Positions 43,162-54,760 of a stretch of 64,000 bases of DNA are shown piece by piece. Location of the stretch: NCBI GenBank assembly GCA_947396885.1, contig OX377202.1, positions 75,674,643 to 75,738,642 on the forward strand, written 5' to 3'. Source of the stretch: Heligmosomoides polygyrus polygyrus (taxonomy: Eukaryota > Nematoda > Chromadorea > Rhabditida > Heligmosomidae). A model generated the notes under the pieces. That model was not told the DNA's origin. It was given only the letters and a program-made list of their open reading frames with translations, and did not search any database. The first letter of the stretch is position 1; every line of letters begins with the position of its first letter. Both the position numbers and the translations under genes were made by a program.

Positions 43162-45497
43162 AGACAGCTTGAAGCGGCCAACTGCTTGAACGTACTGCTC
43201 TGTGAGGACCAGCACTTGACTATCAGAATTTTCGACGGCTAGAGCAAGGGCCACAGTGCACCTCTGAAACACCCTTTGAAATGATTCTTACGTAATGTTG
43301 TGTACATAGACATAAATATTTCCTATCCAAAGTCGTCGAGTCCAAGAGACAATGAGTCTTGTAGACCCAACGAATGAATGAACGACGCTTTTATTTATTT
43401 ATTTATTTATTTACTTCATACACCTATAGGTGTGCCAAATTTGAAAACTGTAACAATCCATAGGGAATGAACATCATCGTGATATCAAGAAAGGAAAAGA
43501 AAAAGGAACGATCAATAAGGGATTAACAACAAACCGAGACTCAACTAAGTAATGAACTGAAAGATTTGTTTGATGCCTTTGTGAATTGGGCTGATCTTAA
43601 AATACCTCATGAACCTAACGTAAGATAAGATCTTCTCATTGAGATATCAGAACGTTACATACCAAGCACTCTTTTTCCGAGTCCTTTGAAGCCTGGACGG
43701 TAGCCTTTGGGATCGGTCAATCTTCATGTTCATAAATCACAAAAAGTTCACATTTGTAAAAGAAATCAGAAAAACAAAGGGAGCTAAACGGGTAGCATTA
43801 ATTAACAGCCTTTCAAGCTGAACAGCACAATCGAGAATGCTGGACAGTTTGAAGAGGATTCTCGTGCAGCAGAGAATTGGCGGGAGGGCGAGAGCAACAG
43901 CACAGCCTCAGAAGCCGAGATTAGGAGAGTTCATCAGTACAAAGGTTGTCAGCGAAGGGAAGAAATAAAGCAAAATAGCAGATTTGACACTACGGATGCA
44001 GGAAAACGTGCGAAAGGCGAAATGCGGGATCCAGGCTCTAGTTTTAGGTTCGAGAATCGACGGGAGGGGTACTGTGGCGTCGTTTTCATTGGGGCGGAGG
44101 GTTACCCTATTTTCTTGGTACGTTGTTCCTTCCATCCCTTAATGAGTTGTTTTTGTCTAGTGTGGCTTCGCCAATGTGGAGTTCACGTGCAGTTCCGTTT
44201 TCTGAAGTTAAGAATATGAAATTGAAGATTATAAAGTTTTAAATGCTGATTCTCCCACAATTTCAAAATAAAAATTCCCTGCCGGCATATTTCGAATCAA
44301 TACGAAGTGTTCGATTTTTTCAGCTTTTTCCTGAATGTCGTGGACACGACAAATTTCTACCTGAACGAGCGACATCCACGTCCGAAATTGCACTCTACAA
44401 AACTTCAAGTTGCTAAGGATGACCTAAGTGCTTCCTCTACAAGATTTTTCGTTGTTCTTATCACTGACGGAATATAGGAATGGACCTCTCGAAGAAACAG
44501 TTTTCTACCTTCTGAAGGAAATAACATCAGAAAGTGAAATTACACCATATAAAATTTCAAGCCCTGCTTGACACATAATAATAAAATCACGTCCTTCTGA
44601 AACGTCCTTCTTTATAATCAGGCCTCTGCCTCTCGATTTTGCATCATTTGCTCAAAGAATCGATCCTCTGTCACATGGAAGCTGTTGAGTTTCGAGCCCG
44701 CCTTTTGTAGAATCTACATTTTCAAGTTTTCAATGCTCTATGAATTTTTCGGAGGCTCCAAAAAATCTGCGAGTCATGGCAGTTTACGTATGGCAACTAC
44801 GTTCCCTGATATCATCGATCGCATCCAAAGCATGGGCTTGTCACGGAAATAAATTTCTCCCATCTGAAGGCAGGAACATCACAGTAAAATTGTGCCATAT
44901 AAGATTTTAAGTCCTGATTATTATACAATAAAGCTCCGCTGCGATCTTCAATATGAATAGGGTGGATAGACGAATTCTAAAACTCCTCTTATCTGTTTTA
45001 GCTTCTGAAGAACGCGGTTACTCCAAAACGTAAGCCGAATAAAGCTTTCATAAAAATTACCTACCTTCTGGATGCTTTTGCAGCGTTTATATCAATGATA
45101 ACAAAACACAATATTTACGAATAGTGATTGTCAGAAACGTCAACAAAGAAAAATGCTGTTGAAAAGTTGTCAAACTCGTGGTTACTAGATATCTCAACTG
45201 CTATCATGACATTGCTACAATACCGACCTTGTCTTTTGGTCCTTGGCGGAAAAAGCGAAAAACGCCTTTTTTGTCGCTTTTCTGTGAGGCTCTTCAAATT
45301 GAGCGCAATGTAAATTAAAACACATTCGTGATCAGCACCGAGCCCTCTTCCCGATGAGCTGCGAAGCGCCTAGCGAGCGCCTGAAAAGTAGCTCCTGGAC
45401 CTAATTTCTGCCTGGAGGGAGCTGACCCCTTCGCTCGCGGGAGATAATTACACAATCAGCTCCTGAGTAGCTAATGAAGGAAGAAATTCATCCTATT
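43162..45497. other. Intergenic, no gene seen; repeats
   Basis: Contains an (attt)n run at 43388-43412. It also has two related blocks about 360 bp apart (44500-44580 and 44860-44940, sharing ctgaaggaaataacatcag-like and catataaaatttcaagtcctg-like stretches). No splice-linked coding signal was seen. Confidence 0.5.
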
Positions 45498-45516
45498 AAA
45501 GCCTATTTTCTACCAT

Positions 45517-48500
45517 CTACCGGTGGCGATGTCTGTTCCTCCACGTGGTGCCACTAGAAACTGCTCGCTCTGCGAGCTAAGCTAATCACGGACATTCGAA
45601 TGCAGGCGACAGGCCCTTGTGACAGGCCGGCCTACGAAGACCCATGTCACATCACATGGTGTATGTCAGCTCACGTATTTCGAGGTAGTGCTACTGCGTC
45701 CGGGGGAGCCGACTCGCACTCGCAGAGCCCGGCGAGTGTGAGAAGTATGCGAGGGTCCCTGATGCGAGGACGGCATCGGGGGGCAACTGAGCTAGTCCGA
45801 AAGTCCCGTAACGTAAGCAGGATCCGCGTGGCTACGCTGAATGTGGGTACGTTGACGGGCCGCTCGTGCGAGTTGGTTGAAGCACTGGAGCGAAGAAGAG
45901 TTGATTTCTGTGCGGTGCAGGAGCCGAGGTGGTCCTGCCGCAAGTCAAGGGACATAGGACGTGGCTTCAAGGCCGTTCTATGTGGAAGTTCCAGGACCAC
46001 CAGTGGTGTCGGAATAATCGTCTCCGAACGATTTCGTGACTCGGTTGTAAGCGTCGAGCGCTTTGACGATCGATTGATGAAGATCGTTGTCGCCGCTAAG
46101 GAGCGACTCTATCACCTCTTCTCTGCGTATGCTCCGCAGACTGGCTGCTCCGATCAAGCCAAGGATGAGTTTTGGAACCTGCTTGATGAGAAGACAGCAG
46201 AGGTACCGTCGAAAGATTTCATCATAGTCGTTGGTGACCTTAATGGCCATGTAGGTGCTGCGAAGGACGGGTACAGCTGTCATGGTGGTTTCGGATACGG
46301 GTCTCGTAACCCCGATGGTGAGCGTATTCTTGAGTATGCGTAATCGCATAGCCTCACCATTGTGAACACCGTTTTCCGAAAACGAGACTCCCACTTCATC
46401 TCATATTATAGTGGGAGCTCCAAGTCTCAGATAGACTTTGTGCTTGTGAAGGATCGCGACCGGAGCCTTGTCACAGACGCGAAGGTCGTGCCGTATGAGA
46501 CGGTCGCCTCACAGCACCGACCGCTGATCTGTACTTTGAAGATCGCCTCTACGAGGCTGAAGCAGGTCGAGCGATGCGGTGCTGCAAGAATCAAGTGGTG
46601 GCGAATGAAAGAGAAGGAAGCAGCTGTGATTTCTCGCGTGCGGTTACCGACAGTTACGACTGTCGATGAAACTTGGAAGAAAGCAACCGACGCGATTCGT
46701 CAAGCTGCACAGTCAGAACTCGGCATTACGAAGCCTGGGCGACGGAAGGTTGACAAACAGACATGGCTGTTGACAAACGACGTGAAAGCAAAAGTGCGAA
46801 AGAAGAAGTCGGTTTATCACGTGTTTCTCGGCGAAAAGACAGCCGATAACTGGCGGAAGTATCAAGAAGCGAAGAAAGCTGCAAAGAAAGCCGTGGCTGT
46901 TGCGAAAGCCACTCATTATGATGATGTCTACCGAAAGCTCGAATCGCGCGATGGTGAGCGGTATTTGTACCGACTTGCTAAGACCCGCCATCGCCAAACC
47001 GAGGACATTGAAAAGTTTGTTGGCATCAATGATGAGACATCTTCTGACAGACCGCAAAAAGGCGCTGAAGCGATGGCGTGATTACTTTGAGGAAATTTCC
47101 ACTATGGGATTTCCTCATCCGGCCATCCCTTCTGTGGCTTCTGTTCACGGTCCCGTTCACAAGATCACCGTGGAGGAAACAGAAGCGGCTCTGAAGAAGA
47201 TGAAGCCCGGTAAGGCGACAGGGCCGGATGATCTGGCAGCCGATGTTTGGAAGTCGAAGCTCTGGTATCCTGCTGAGTGGTTGACTGAGTTCTTCAACCA
47301 GGTAGTAAAGGAGAAGAAAGTACCGGAGTGTTGGCATAACAGTACGACGATTGGAAGAAGAAGGGCAGTCCTGCGGACTGCTTCAATTACCGTCCGATTC
47401 GCTTGCTTTCGCATAGCATGAAGATCTTCGAGCGAATCCTCGATAGAAGAATCCGTGAAATCGTCAAGCTCCCCGACAACCAGTGCGGCTTTGTGTCTGG
47501 TTGTGGGACCATTGATGCTATACACGCCGCCCACCTCCTGGTGGAGAAGCATCGCGAGAGACAGAAGCCGGTGCATATCGCCTTTCTCGACTTGGAGAAG
47601 GCTTTCGACCGCGTACCGCGTGAGGTTATATGGTACGCCTTGCGACGACACAACGTACCTGATGAACTTATAGAGTGGGTGCGGATGCTCTACTCTTGCC
47701 CAAAGAGTAGAGTGCAAGCTGCATCTGGAACCTCAATGGAGTTTCCCATCTCTGTTGGGGTGCACCAAGGTTCAGCGCTTTCTCCGCTCCTCTTTGTTGC
47801 AGGTGCAAGCTTGGTGCGACCGTCTGGCGAGGTTCGGACTCAAATTGAACATCAAGAAGACCGAGTACCTAACGACTGACGTGAACGAGTCCGGCTCCAT
47901 TAAGATTAACGGTACTGAACTTTCACGCACTTCGGTGTTTAAATACCTGGGATCAGCAATAGCGTCTGACGGCGGACTGATGGTTGAAGTGAACTCACGC
48001 GTGAGTGCAGCTTGGTCCAAGCGGCGTTCGCTGACTGGCGTGCTCTGCGATAGAAAGATCCCAGAGCACATGAAGTCGAAGATTTACAGAGCCGTCGTGC
48101 GGCCAGTAGCGATGTACGGCGCTGAGTGTTGGCCTGCGACTACGGAAGTTGAAACGCGCCTCAGCGTCATGGAGACGAAGATGCTGCGCTGGACGGCTGG
48201 AGTCATCCGCATGGACCGCATTCGAAATGATGCTTTTCGGCAGAAGTTCGGTGTCGCGCCGATAGCGGACAAGATGCGCGAAGCTCGCTTGCGATGGTAC
48301 GGCCACGTTCTGCGTGGGAAAGAAGACAGCGTCCGCAAGATAGGCCTTGAGTTGGAAGTATCTGGAAAGCGGCCTAGAGGACGCCCGAAGCAGCGTTGGT
48401 CCGATACGTTACACACGGACATGAAGGTAGCTGGAGCCCACCCTGATCAAGCGCAGGATCGGGAAAGGTGGCGTCGTAACACCAGAAGAGCGGACCCCGC

Positions 48501-48539
48501 GACGATGATGGACAAAAGCTGAAGAATAAGAAGAAGAAG
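45517..48539 (+). mobile_element. RTE-clade non-LTR retrotransposon, copy 2
   Basis: A 3023-bp element with an exact 19-bp target-site duplication (aaagcctattttctaccat at 45498-45516 and 48540-48558) and the same gaataagaagaagaag 3' tail as copy 1. It is nearly identical to 15615-18747 apart from small indels and one deletion of about 130 bp. The right-hand duplication touches the left end of the foldback element at 48554-50098. Confidence 0.93.
45600..48522 (+). pseudogene. RTE endonuclease-reverse transcriptase lacking YADD
   Basis: ATG 45600 gives the same start as copy 1. There are several lesions. At about 46337 an altered stretch (gagtatgcgtaa) creates a stop. At about 47035 four bases are missing (gagacatcttc against gagagcggccatcttc). 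At about 47352 seven bases are missing (acgattggaag against acgattccgatctggaag). At 47801 (tttgttg/caggtgc) about 130 bp corresponding to 17894-18008 of copy 1 is gone, which removes VMDAITRDLQQP through LLYADDVMLA. The downstream frame from QVQAWCDRLARFG to the end at 48522 is intact. Without motif C it cannot reverse transcribe. Confidence 0.92.
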
Positions 48540-48553
48540 AAAGCCTATTTTCT

Positions 48554-50098
48554 ACCATATATAGTAAAACATAGTTCTCTTGGTTTCCCAGTTTTTTTTT
48601 GCGGTCACAATGATGTAATTTTTGATGGATCTCATAATCTAAGTGCTACTGTTTTCAGAAAATATCTCCACTTTTGAGCACTCTAATTTCGCAATATCAA
48701 ATTTGTATGTGCTTACGTATGTGTTTGTCCCGCTAAGCGTGATGGTAGAAATCATGCGGCGAAAGAGGGACCTTTAGGTTCGAATTCCTTAGTAATTATA
48801 CGCTTTCAAAGTTGGTCACACAATATTTCTTCGCAGTTAGCCGCACACTTTTCCCTTGATTAAAGTGACCACAGAATCTTTTCTTTGAAGAAGGAAAGTT
48901 TGGGATTTGGATATGAAAACTCCTTACGCTCTTCCATATGTGAGATTTTGACTGGGCTAGACGACATTTTGACTGCTCAGCTACGCAGCAAACTCTACTC
49001 CAAATATGAAAAAAACGTCATTTAAAAATTGTTCAAAAATGGAAAAATAGCCCACGAGTGCATTCGTCAGTTAGTTCTGACTTGAGGAGTAGTTCAGTTT
49101 CAATTTTTTTTCATTTGATCCTGTTTATTGAGAGTCAAACGTCTAATTGTCCTGATCAGGGCGCAGGTGAAATCCTGATCGTTCCTCTGGCCTGCCCTTG
49201 TGACTCCTCGCGCCATCTGAAAACGCTGTTGCCTAACTCGGTTCTTCACACTTCCGGTGTCGCGGCGCGACATTGATCAACCACACAGAGGTGAAGAAGA
49301 ATACGCGGCGTACACCAAAGAAGGCTTGGATAACTACGGCCTCTTCATTTTATTTAACATGCTTGCATTCTTATCTCGTATTTACGCTTTCGTGCTAGTT
49401 AAATGCATGGCGCATCCCAGAAAGTTTAATCGAATTCGTTCTTCTTTAACAGCGCCTTCACAACTCAGGACTTTGGCTTTCACCTGCGGTATATCCCAGG
49501 CCGTCACTTCTGTTTGAGTGTTGTTCTTCATTAGATTTTTACAATAAACGTAATTATTAAGATTGAGAAACCGACTTAATCAGCCCCTTTTGATCTCGAT
49601 ACGAGTTACCTGTCTGTGAATCCTAAACGAAATTTGGATTTTCCCATTTGGAGTGAGTTTGCTGCGTAGCTGAGTGGCCGAAATGTCCTCTAGCCTAGTC
49701 AAAATCTCACATATGGAGGAGAATAAGGAGTTTTTACAGGCCTCCAAATCCCTGTGCTTCCTTCTTCAAAGAAATGATTCTGTGGTCACTTTAGTCATGG
49801 GAAAACTGTGCGGATATCTGCAAAAATTGTCATGTGGGCAACTTTGCTAGCGTATAGTTACTAACGATTTCAACCCCAAAGGTTCCACTTTCGCAGCTTG
49901 ATTTCAACTATAACGTTTAGCGGGCCAATGGATATAAGCACACATAAACTTAATATTCCAAAATTAGAGTCCTCCAAAGTGGACATATTTTCTGAAACTA
50001 ATACCAACTAAATTGTCGGACCCTTTAAAAAATTAAATCACTGTGACCGCAAAAAAAAAAACTGGGAAACCTAGGAAACTATGTGTTACCATATATAA
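48554..50098. mobile_element. 1.5-kb foldback element with arms of about 460 bp
   Basis: The left arm (48554-49013) and the inverse of the right arm (49636-50098) align along their whole length with scattered mismatches. Shared blocks include tttcccagttttttt, gcggtcaca, ttcagaaaatat, taaagtgaccacagaatc, tttctttgaagaaggaa, ccatatgtgagattttgact and cagctacgcagcaaact. The spacer of about 620 bp has no transposase. It is therefore a long-terminal-inverted-repeat, non-autonomous DNA element; the family is unknown. Confidence 0.85.
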
Positions 50099-50102
50099 AG
50101 TA

Positions 50103-50185
50103 CTATGGTGACCCGTTTCGCCCACGTACAGTGGACGACTGAGCCCTCTTCTGGTAGAGGCATCATCGTCGCCGACGATACTGTC
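50103..50185 (-). repeat. Dispersed repeat B, copy 1
   Basis: Matches 57023-57110: on minus both read agggctcag, cgtcca.tgtacgtgggcg and aacgggtcaccat. Both also give the peptide RGLSRPLYVG.TGHH on minus. It lies between the foldback element and PLE-2. Confidence 0.75.
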
Positions 50186-50683
50186 GCCGGCGCCGAAACA
50201 GAGACACGTATACAAACAAAAATGTGCGAATAGCAGATCACTTGAAGCAGTCGAACTGCTTCCGTAGTGGAAGTGACAGCCTGAAGGCGATTGAAGTCTG
50301 CTCGGAAGTTGATGATGGGTAACGGCTTGTTTGTCCTTGAAGCCGGTGAGAGTGGTGGCGGAGTACGGCTTGTGGAGGGTTGAAGACAGCGGAAGAAGTG
50401 GCGATGAGCGACTTGTTGAAGAATGAAGGCAGCGAAAAGGTGGAAGTGAAGGTAGCTTGATATGGACTGAAGGAATACGACGACGAGTTAATGGCTTGAC
50501 TTCGGATTTTGATTCCGAGGTATTGTCAATGTTTTGGCGACCATTTTTGGTAGTTTATGGGGATTATTATTCATCCCATTGTTTCCTAAATAGAATTAGT
50601 TGTAACTCTATGCATAAAATTCTTTAAATATTTACTATGTTATCATTTACTGAAATTAAATTGTCTTTTTTAAATTTTTATAA
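50186..50683. other. No gene seen
   Basis: G/A-rich purine-biased stretch (50230-50500) with many gaag and ggtg units, then AT-rich sequence leading into the PLE-2 3' flank. Confidence 0.5.
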
Positions 50684-50698
50684 AGTATATATATATAC

Positions 50699-50737
<39 letters not shown>
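50684..50737. repeat. (TA)n microsatellite
   Basis: About 25 TA units with one cg interruption. It lies about 100 bp beyond the stem-loops, near the likely 3' border of PLE-2. Confidence 0.95.
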
Positions 50738-50738
<1 letters not shown>

Positions 50739-50837
50739 TCAACAACATGAAATACAATAATATAACAATCTTACTAAAAGGACAGTCACATTCAAAACAA
50801 CAAAACAAACTAATAAACTCCAAACTAACAACAATTC

Positions 50838-50920
50838 AAACATGTTTTGTTTCGCCTCTACCTTCATACAAAACATGTTTATAATTAGTCACCCCGAGGC
50901 TCATCAGTGAAGAAGGTGAC
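50838..50920 (-). ncRNA. Tandem stem-loops with hammerhead-core halves (PLE-2)
   Basis: Read on minus, the strand of PLE-2. Hairpin 1 (50920-50888) has gtcacc pairing with ggtgac and a loop containing ttcttcactgatgagcc. Hairpin 2 (50880-50838) has aaacatgttttgt pairing perfectly with acaaaacatgttt and a loop containing atgaaggta and gaggcgaa. CTGATGAG (50907-50900) and GAAAC (50853-50849) are the hammerhead core strands, and GCCTC/GAGGC next to them are exactly complementary (helix II). The cleavage-site strand and helix I partner are not clear, so activity is not established. Confidence 0.6.
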
Positions 50921-51079
50921 GTATTAATTTAGTTGTTAGTACTGTATTAAAAGATTGTGTTTATAGATTGTACTAACAACTAAATTGTACAAACGAAATC
51001 ATAGCGACCACTTATGTTCTAACACAAGTGTACCATAATTCAAAACTATTAACACATTGTTACTAACAACTAAATAAAT

Positions 51080-51300
51080 TTAATATAATTATGTATTCAT
51101 ATACACACATACATATGTATATATACACATGTATACATATATATGTACATACATGCACATTCTCACATTCATTTCTACATGCACACATTCTTGTACATAC
51201 ATACATACACACATACACAAACATACACATATACATATACAAATACATACCTACACAGATATATACAAACAAACAAACACATATACACATTAATGTATAT
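51080..51300. repeat. (ACAT/ATAC)n microsatellite region
   Basis: About 200 bases of acat, atac and tatg units, mixed with ACATATAC variants. Long Tyr/Ile/His-rich frames over it on both strands are artefacts of the repeat. It lies between the PLE-2 reverse transcriptase and its stem-loops. Confidence 0.9.
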
Positions 51301-51767
51301 ACATTATTTAATTTTATAATTAATACTTATAATTTATATTGTTTTAATTATTGTTTTACATTCTTTGAAATTAAATTTTTATGATTTCAATTTCTTTGTA
51401 AAATTATTATATTATTAAAATTAAGTAAAAAAATATTTAATTTATTCATTCATTTATTTAGAAAAGTTTTATTATATTTTATTATTATTTTTTAATCAAT
51501 GTTTTTAAAATATTTTCCAAAATTATTTTTTAAAACATTATTATTTTATTTTATTTTATTTTCAAATTATTTTTATTTTTTAAAACTATTTTTTTAAATG
51601 TATGTATTGTAACTTAAGAACTTACCAATCGCTGTAAGAGATAACAATAAAATGAAACCGACTATGTTTATGTTAAAGTGTATCAACCTATCCTTATCAC
51701 TATCCGTCGAAATGCACTTTCTGCTTTCATTCTAATGTTATATTTAACTACAAAACCTTATATTCTT

Positions 51768-53966
51768 CTATAGGGAAGTGTTACTATATCGGTATTTTAA
51801 ATTATTTGTATTATAATTAAGTAAATTGGGTATAAGATGCAATATATTATGCTGATTATATTTATATAATAAATGTTTATTTCTATTTATACATTTAAAT
51901 ATATTTCTTATAACTATATCTATTGGATAGTTATTTTTAATAAGTCGAGTTATCAATTTAATAAGATTTTCAATAAAATCGTTAAAAACCGTGCAACATC
52001 TAACTAATCTTAACGTTTCTGTGAATATGATTGATTTTCTAACTTTTATAGAAATGTTTGAGTTGAAATGGGAAAATCTAATAACATAAAATTTAAAATT
52101 ATCTGTTTTATTATATAATTTTGTGACTATCCTATTGTCAATAATTTTGATATTCAGATCAAGATAATTGCATTCGTAATCTGACTCATGTGTTGTCTCA
52201 AATTTAAGAGAATTTTCATATGTTTTACCAAGTATTTCTTGTATATGTTGATTGTTTTTATTGTGAATTATAAGAATATCATCCATGTATCTAAATAGAT
52301 GTATGTTTATATGACGATTTTGTGTTACTAGCTTTTTACAAAATTTATATTCAAATATTGATAACGTAAGATCAGCAATTAATGGACTACAATTACTACC
52401 TTGAGGTACTCCTTCAATTTGCTTATAAATTGTGCCTGCAAAAATTGTGAAACTATTTTTAAGTAAATATTCAGTAAAAAACATTAAATCTTCTGCTGTA
52501 TAATATTTATATTCACCTTGTGTATTATTATTAGTGTAATAAATGTTATTGTGTCCATTGTATGTATGCAATATATTTCTTACTTGCATTAGGAAAGCAT
52601 ATTTTTATTAATTATTTTATATTTTTCAATATAATATTATGAGGAAGACTAGTAAACATATTAGTAAAGTCTGCTGAAAACAGTTTACAATTTTCGATAT
52701 TGATTTTACTTATTTTATCAGATATATTTATGCTATTAATAGACCAATAACCAATGAAATTCTTATTTCTGGATGTTATTACATTAATTTATTAAATAAA
52801 ATGTTGTTTCAAAAAAGTGAAAATTACAGTCATTTCTTTTGAAAGAGGTTTCATGGAGCTATTATAAGCTCCAGTAATAAATCTAAATTTCACTGGATTT
52901 TTGTGCAGTTTTGGTAAACAATATATCATTGGAACTCTTTCTGTTCCATCAATTTTAATTTTATTATTTAAGCATAATATTTTATGTCTGTTGATAATTT
53001 CCAACTCGTTTTCTTTGTTATATATTTCATATGTTTGATTGAAGTTAGAAATTTTTAATTCATTATTTTCAGAAACAATTCCCATTTCTTTTGCTAAAGT
53101 AATTAAATAGAATTTTTTTAGAAATGAAACTGTAATTATTACTTGCTTTGTCAAGAGGGCATATAACAAAATTTTTAAAAAAAAATTCAAGTATTCTAAT
53201 TTATGTGCATTTAATTTTTTAAAAGAACAGTTATTCTCCACTGTAATATGATATAGTAAAGATTTCCATATCTTTTTCTTTAAAATACTGAGCTTTTGTT
53301 TAATCAAATTAAGGTGAAAATCTTTTAACTTATATTTATTTCTAATTTTATCCAGGAATAAAGAGAAAACTTCTTCAAACCAGAGTTGAATGCTCTCTTT
53401 TGAAACATTATGTTTAGGAATAAATTTTGTTCTGTTTGAAATTAAATTTCTGATGACTTTATCTAAAATTATTCCTAAATTACCTGTGATAATATGTTCA
53501 TGTGTTTTGTCTACAAATATTTTATATTTTTCTTCAACACATAAGCATTTATTATTGAAAATTGAATCTAATTCTGACAAATTAGTATTTCTAATTAATG
53601 TATTGTAATTGAACATTTTCTTGGAGAAAGAAGGTTGTGATTTAAAAACGCATCTGAAAGGCAACATTTTTTATTTTAATTGTTTTCTATAATTTCACGT
53701 ATATAGTTGTTGTTAAATATCTTATTCAAATTTATTTTATCTATAACATTACCGATATATGTGACTCCAAGGTTAATATAGTTATTGTGTTTTTGTTGTG
53801 GTTTTAAATAATTACTGTTACTATTGTCAAAACAGAATTTACATAACATGCTAACAAGAATTCTATAATTATATGGATCTATATTAACCAGACTTTCTTT
53901 ATTATATGTTATATTTATAACTTTTTTTAGATGTTTTTTCTTAAAAGTATTAATGTATCTATACAT
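51768..53966 (-). pseudogene. PLE-2 reverse transcriptase, interrupted
   Basis: A leader frame (53966-53676: VTYIGNVIDKINLN) is followed by 53667-52792 (LWFEEVFSLFLDKIR, VPMIYCLPKLHKNP, FRFITGAYNSSMKPLS), then stops at TFLKQHFI. After a disrupted stretch (NFIGYWSINS, LFSADFTNMFTSLPH motif A at about 52760-52620) it continues 52589-51768 (EGVPQGSNCSPLIADL motif B, LFRYMDDILIIHN motif C, CNYLDLNIKII, TNLYNKTD-like KLYNKTDNF). In the region reading CPLDKASNNYSFISKKFYL, the frame slips out and back at two homopolymer runs (about 53175 and 53112). The catalytic aspartates are intact; the remaining lesions are stops and A/T-run slips. Confidence 0.88.
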
Positions 53967-54019
53967 TTCTGCTATAGAATTTAATTGATTAAATCTATTA
54001 AAAAATTCACATATCGAAT

Positions 54020-54760
54020 GTATTGTTTATGTTTTTATTTCCTCGTTTATTATTCTTTTTGCCATTCCTTTTCCTAACTTTTGTAATTTTTAATTTATAA
54101 AACGGATGATTTTCTTTATATGTTAAAGGGTTATCAATATCGGATATATTTCCGTAACCTTTAATATGGTCATTAAAACCAAAAGGGTAAGCTGTATTAA
54201 TTAATTTTATCCAAAAAAAGTTCTTTTTGTAAAAGAATATCCTTGTCTACATTATCTTCTAAAGAGTCTAGAATTGTTATCTTAATAGACAAACTGTTAC
54301 AATTATTTTCAAAATGTGTATATAAATATTTATTAATTTTAGGGTTTTTAGTTTGGTACAGATGTTCTCTAATTCTGAATTTTAGTTTTCTAGTTGTGAT
54401 TCCGATATATTGTTTTTGACAATCGTTGCATATTATACAGTATACAACATTACTTACATTGCAATTATCATAGTTTTTGTTATAAGTGTTAATCCTTAAA
54501 TTTGTGACTGAGGAATGAATATATTCAGTTTTATTAATTATTGTGCAAATATTACAATTTTCAGAACAATTAGTGCATTTGTTGTCATTTCCAAAATTAT
54601 TTAAAATATTAATGCCGTTAACCTCACTTTTAGTAAAATTATTAATTATATAGTAATGATTTGGGTTGGAAGGGTTACTAGTATAGACTGATGTCAACGC
54701 GTAGCTAATACTGCTACTTCCATCACTTTGCGAGTTTACTGGACTATTTCTCCCCGATAT
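54020..54760 (-). pseudogene. GIY-YIG endonuclease domain of PLE-2
   Basis: The minus frame to 54197 shows a CTNCSENCNIC cysteine cluster, then NVVYCIICNDCQKQYIGITT with the GIY-YIG-like VYCI...QYIG pair, RKLKFRIREHLYQ (Arg and His of the fold) and YTHFENNC. The paired Cys before YIG and the later His residues are the zinc-binding additions seen in PLE endonucleases. A one-base slip in a run of T after KEL (about 54217) moves to the frame FWIKLINTAYPFGFNDHI, the standard end of this domain, followed by a basic linker (RKRNGKKNNKRGNKN). The frame is open upstream of 54697 (GSSSISYALTSVY) without a clear ATG. Confidence 0.85.

Larger units (their letters stand above)
50838..54760 (-). mobile_element. 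Penelope-like element with 5' GIY-YIG (PLE-2, Naiad-type)
   Basis: On minus the order is GIY-YIG endonuclease (54697 to about 54020), leader, reverse transcriptase (about 53667-51768), a long AT-rich non-coding tail with microsatellites, then the stem-loops at 50920-50838. Canonical Penelope elements carry GIY-YIG after the reverse transcriptase; the permuted EN-RT order is known from Naiad/Chlamys-type elements. No reverse-transcriptase debris lies upstream of the endonuclease, and no endonuclease lies downstream of the reverse transcriptase. That argues against two overlapping tandem copies. Base composition is far more AT-rich than the flanks. Confidence 0.82.

Noticed and set aside
50103..50185. 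Hammerhead ribozyme in repeat B (stem followed by GAAAC)
   Set aside because: The CTGANGA strand is absent and copy 2 has GGAAC. Only half a motif.
51063..51384. Tyr/Ile/His-rich open frames on both strands
   Set aside because: They are translations of an ACAT/ATAC microsatellite.
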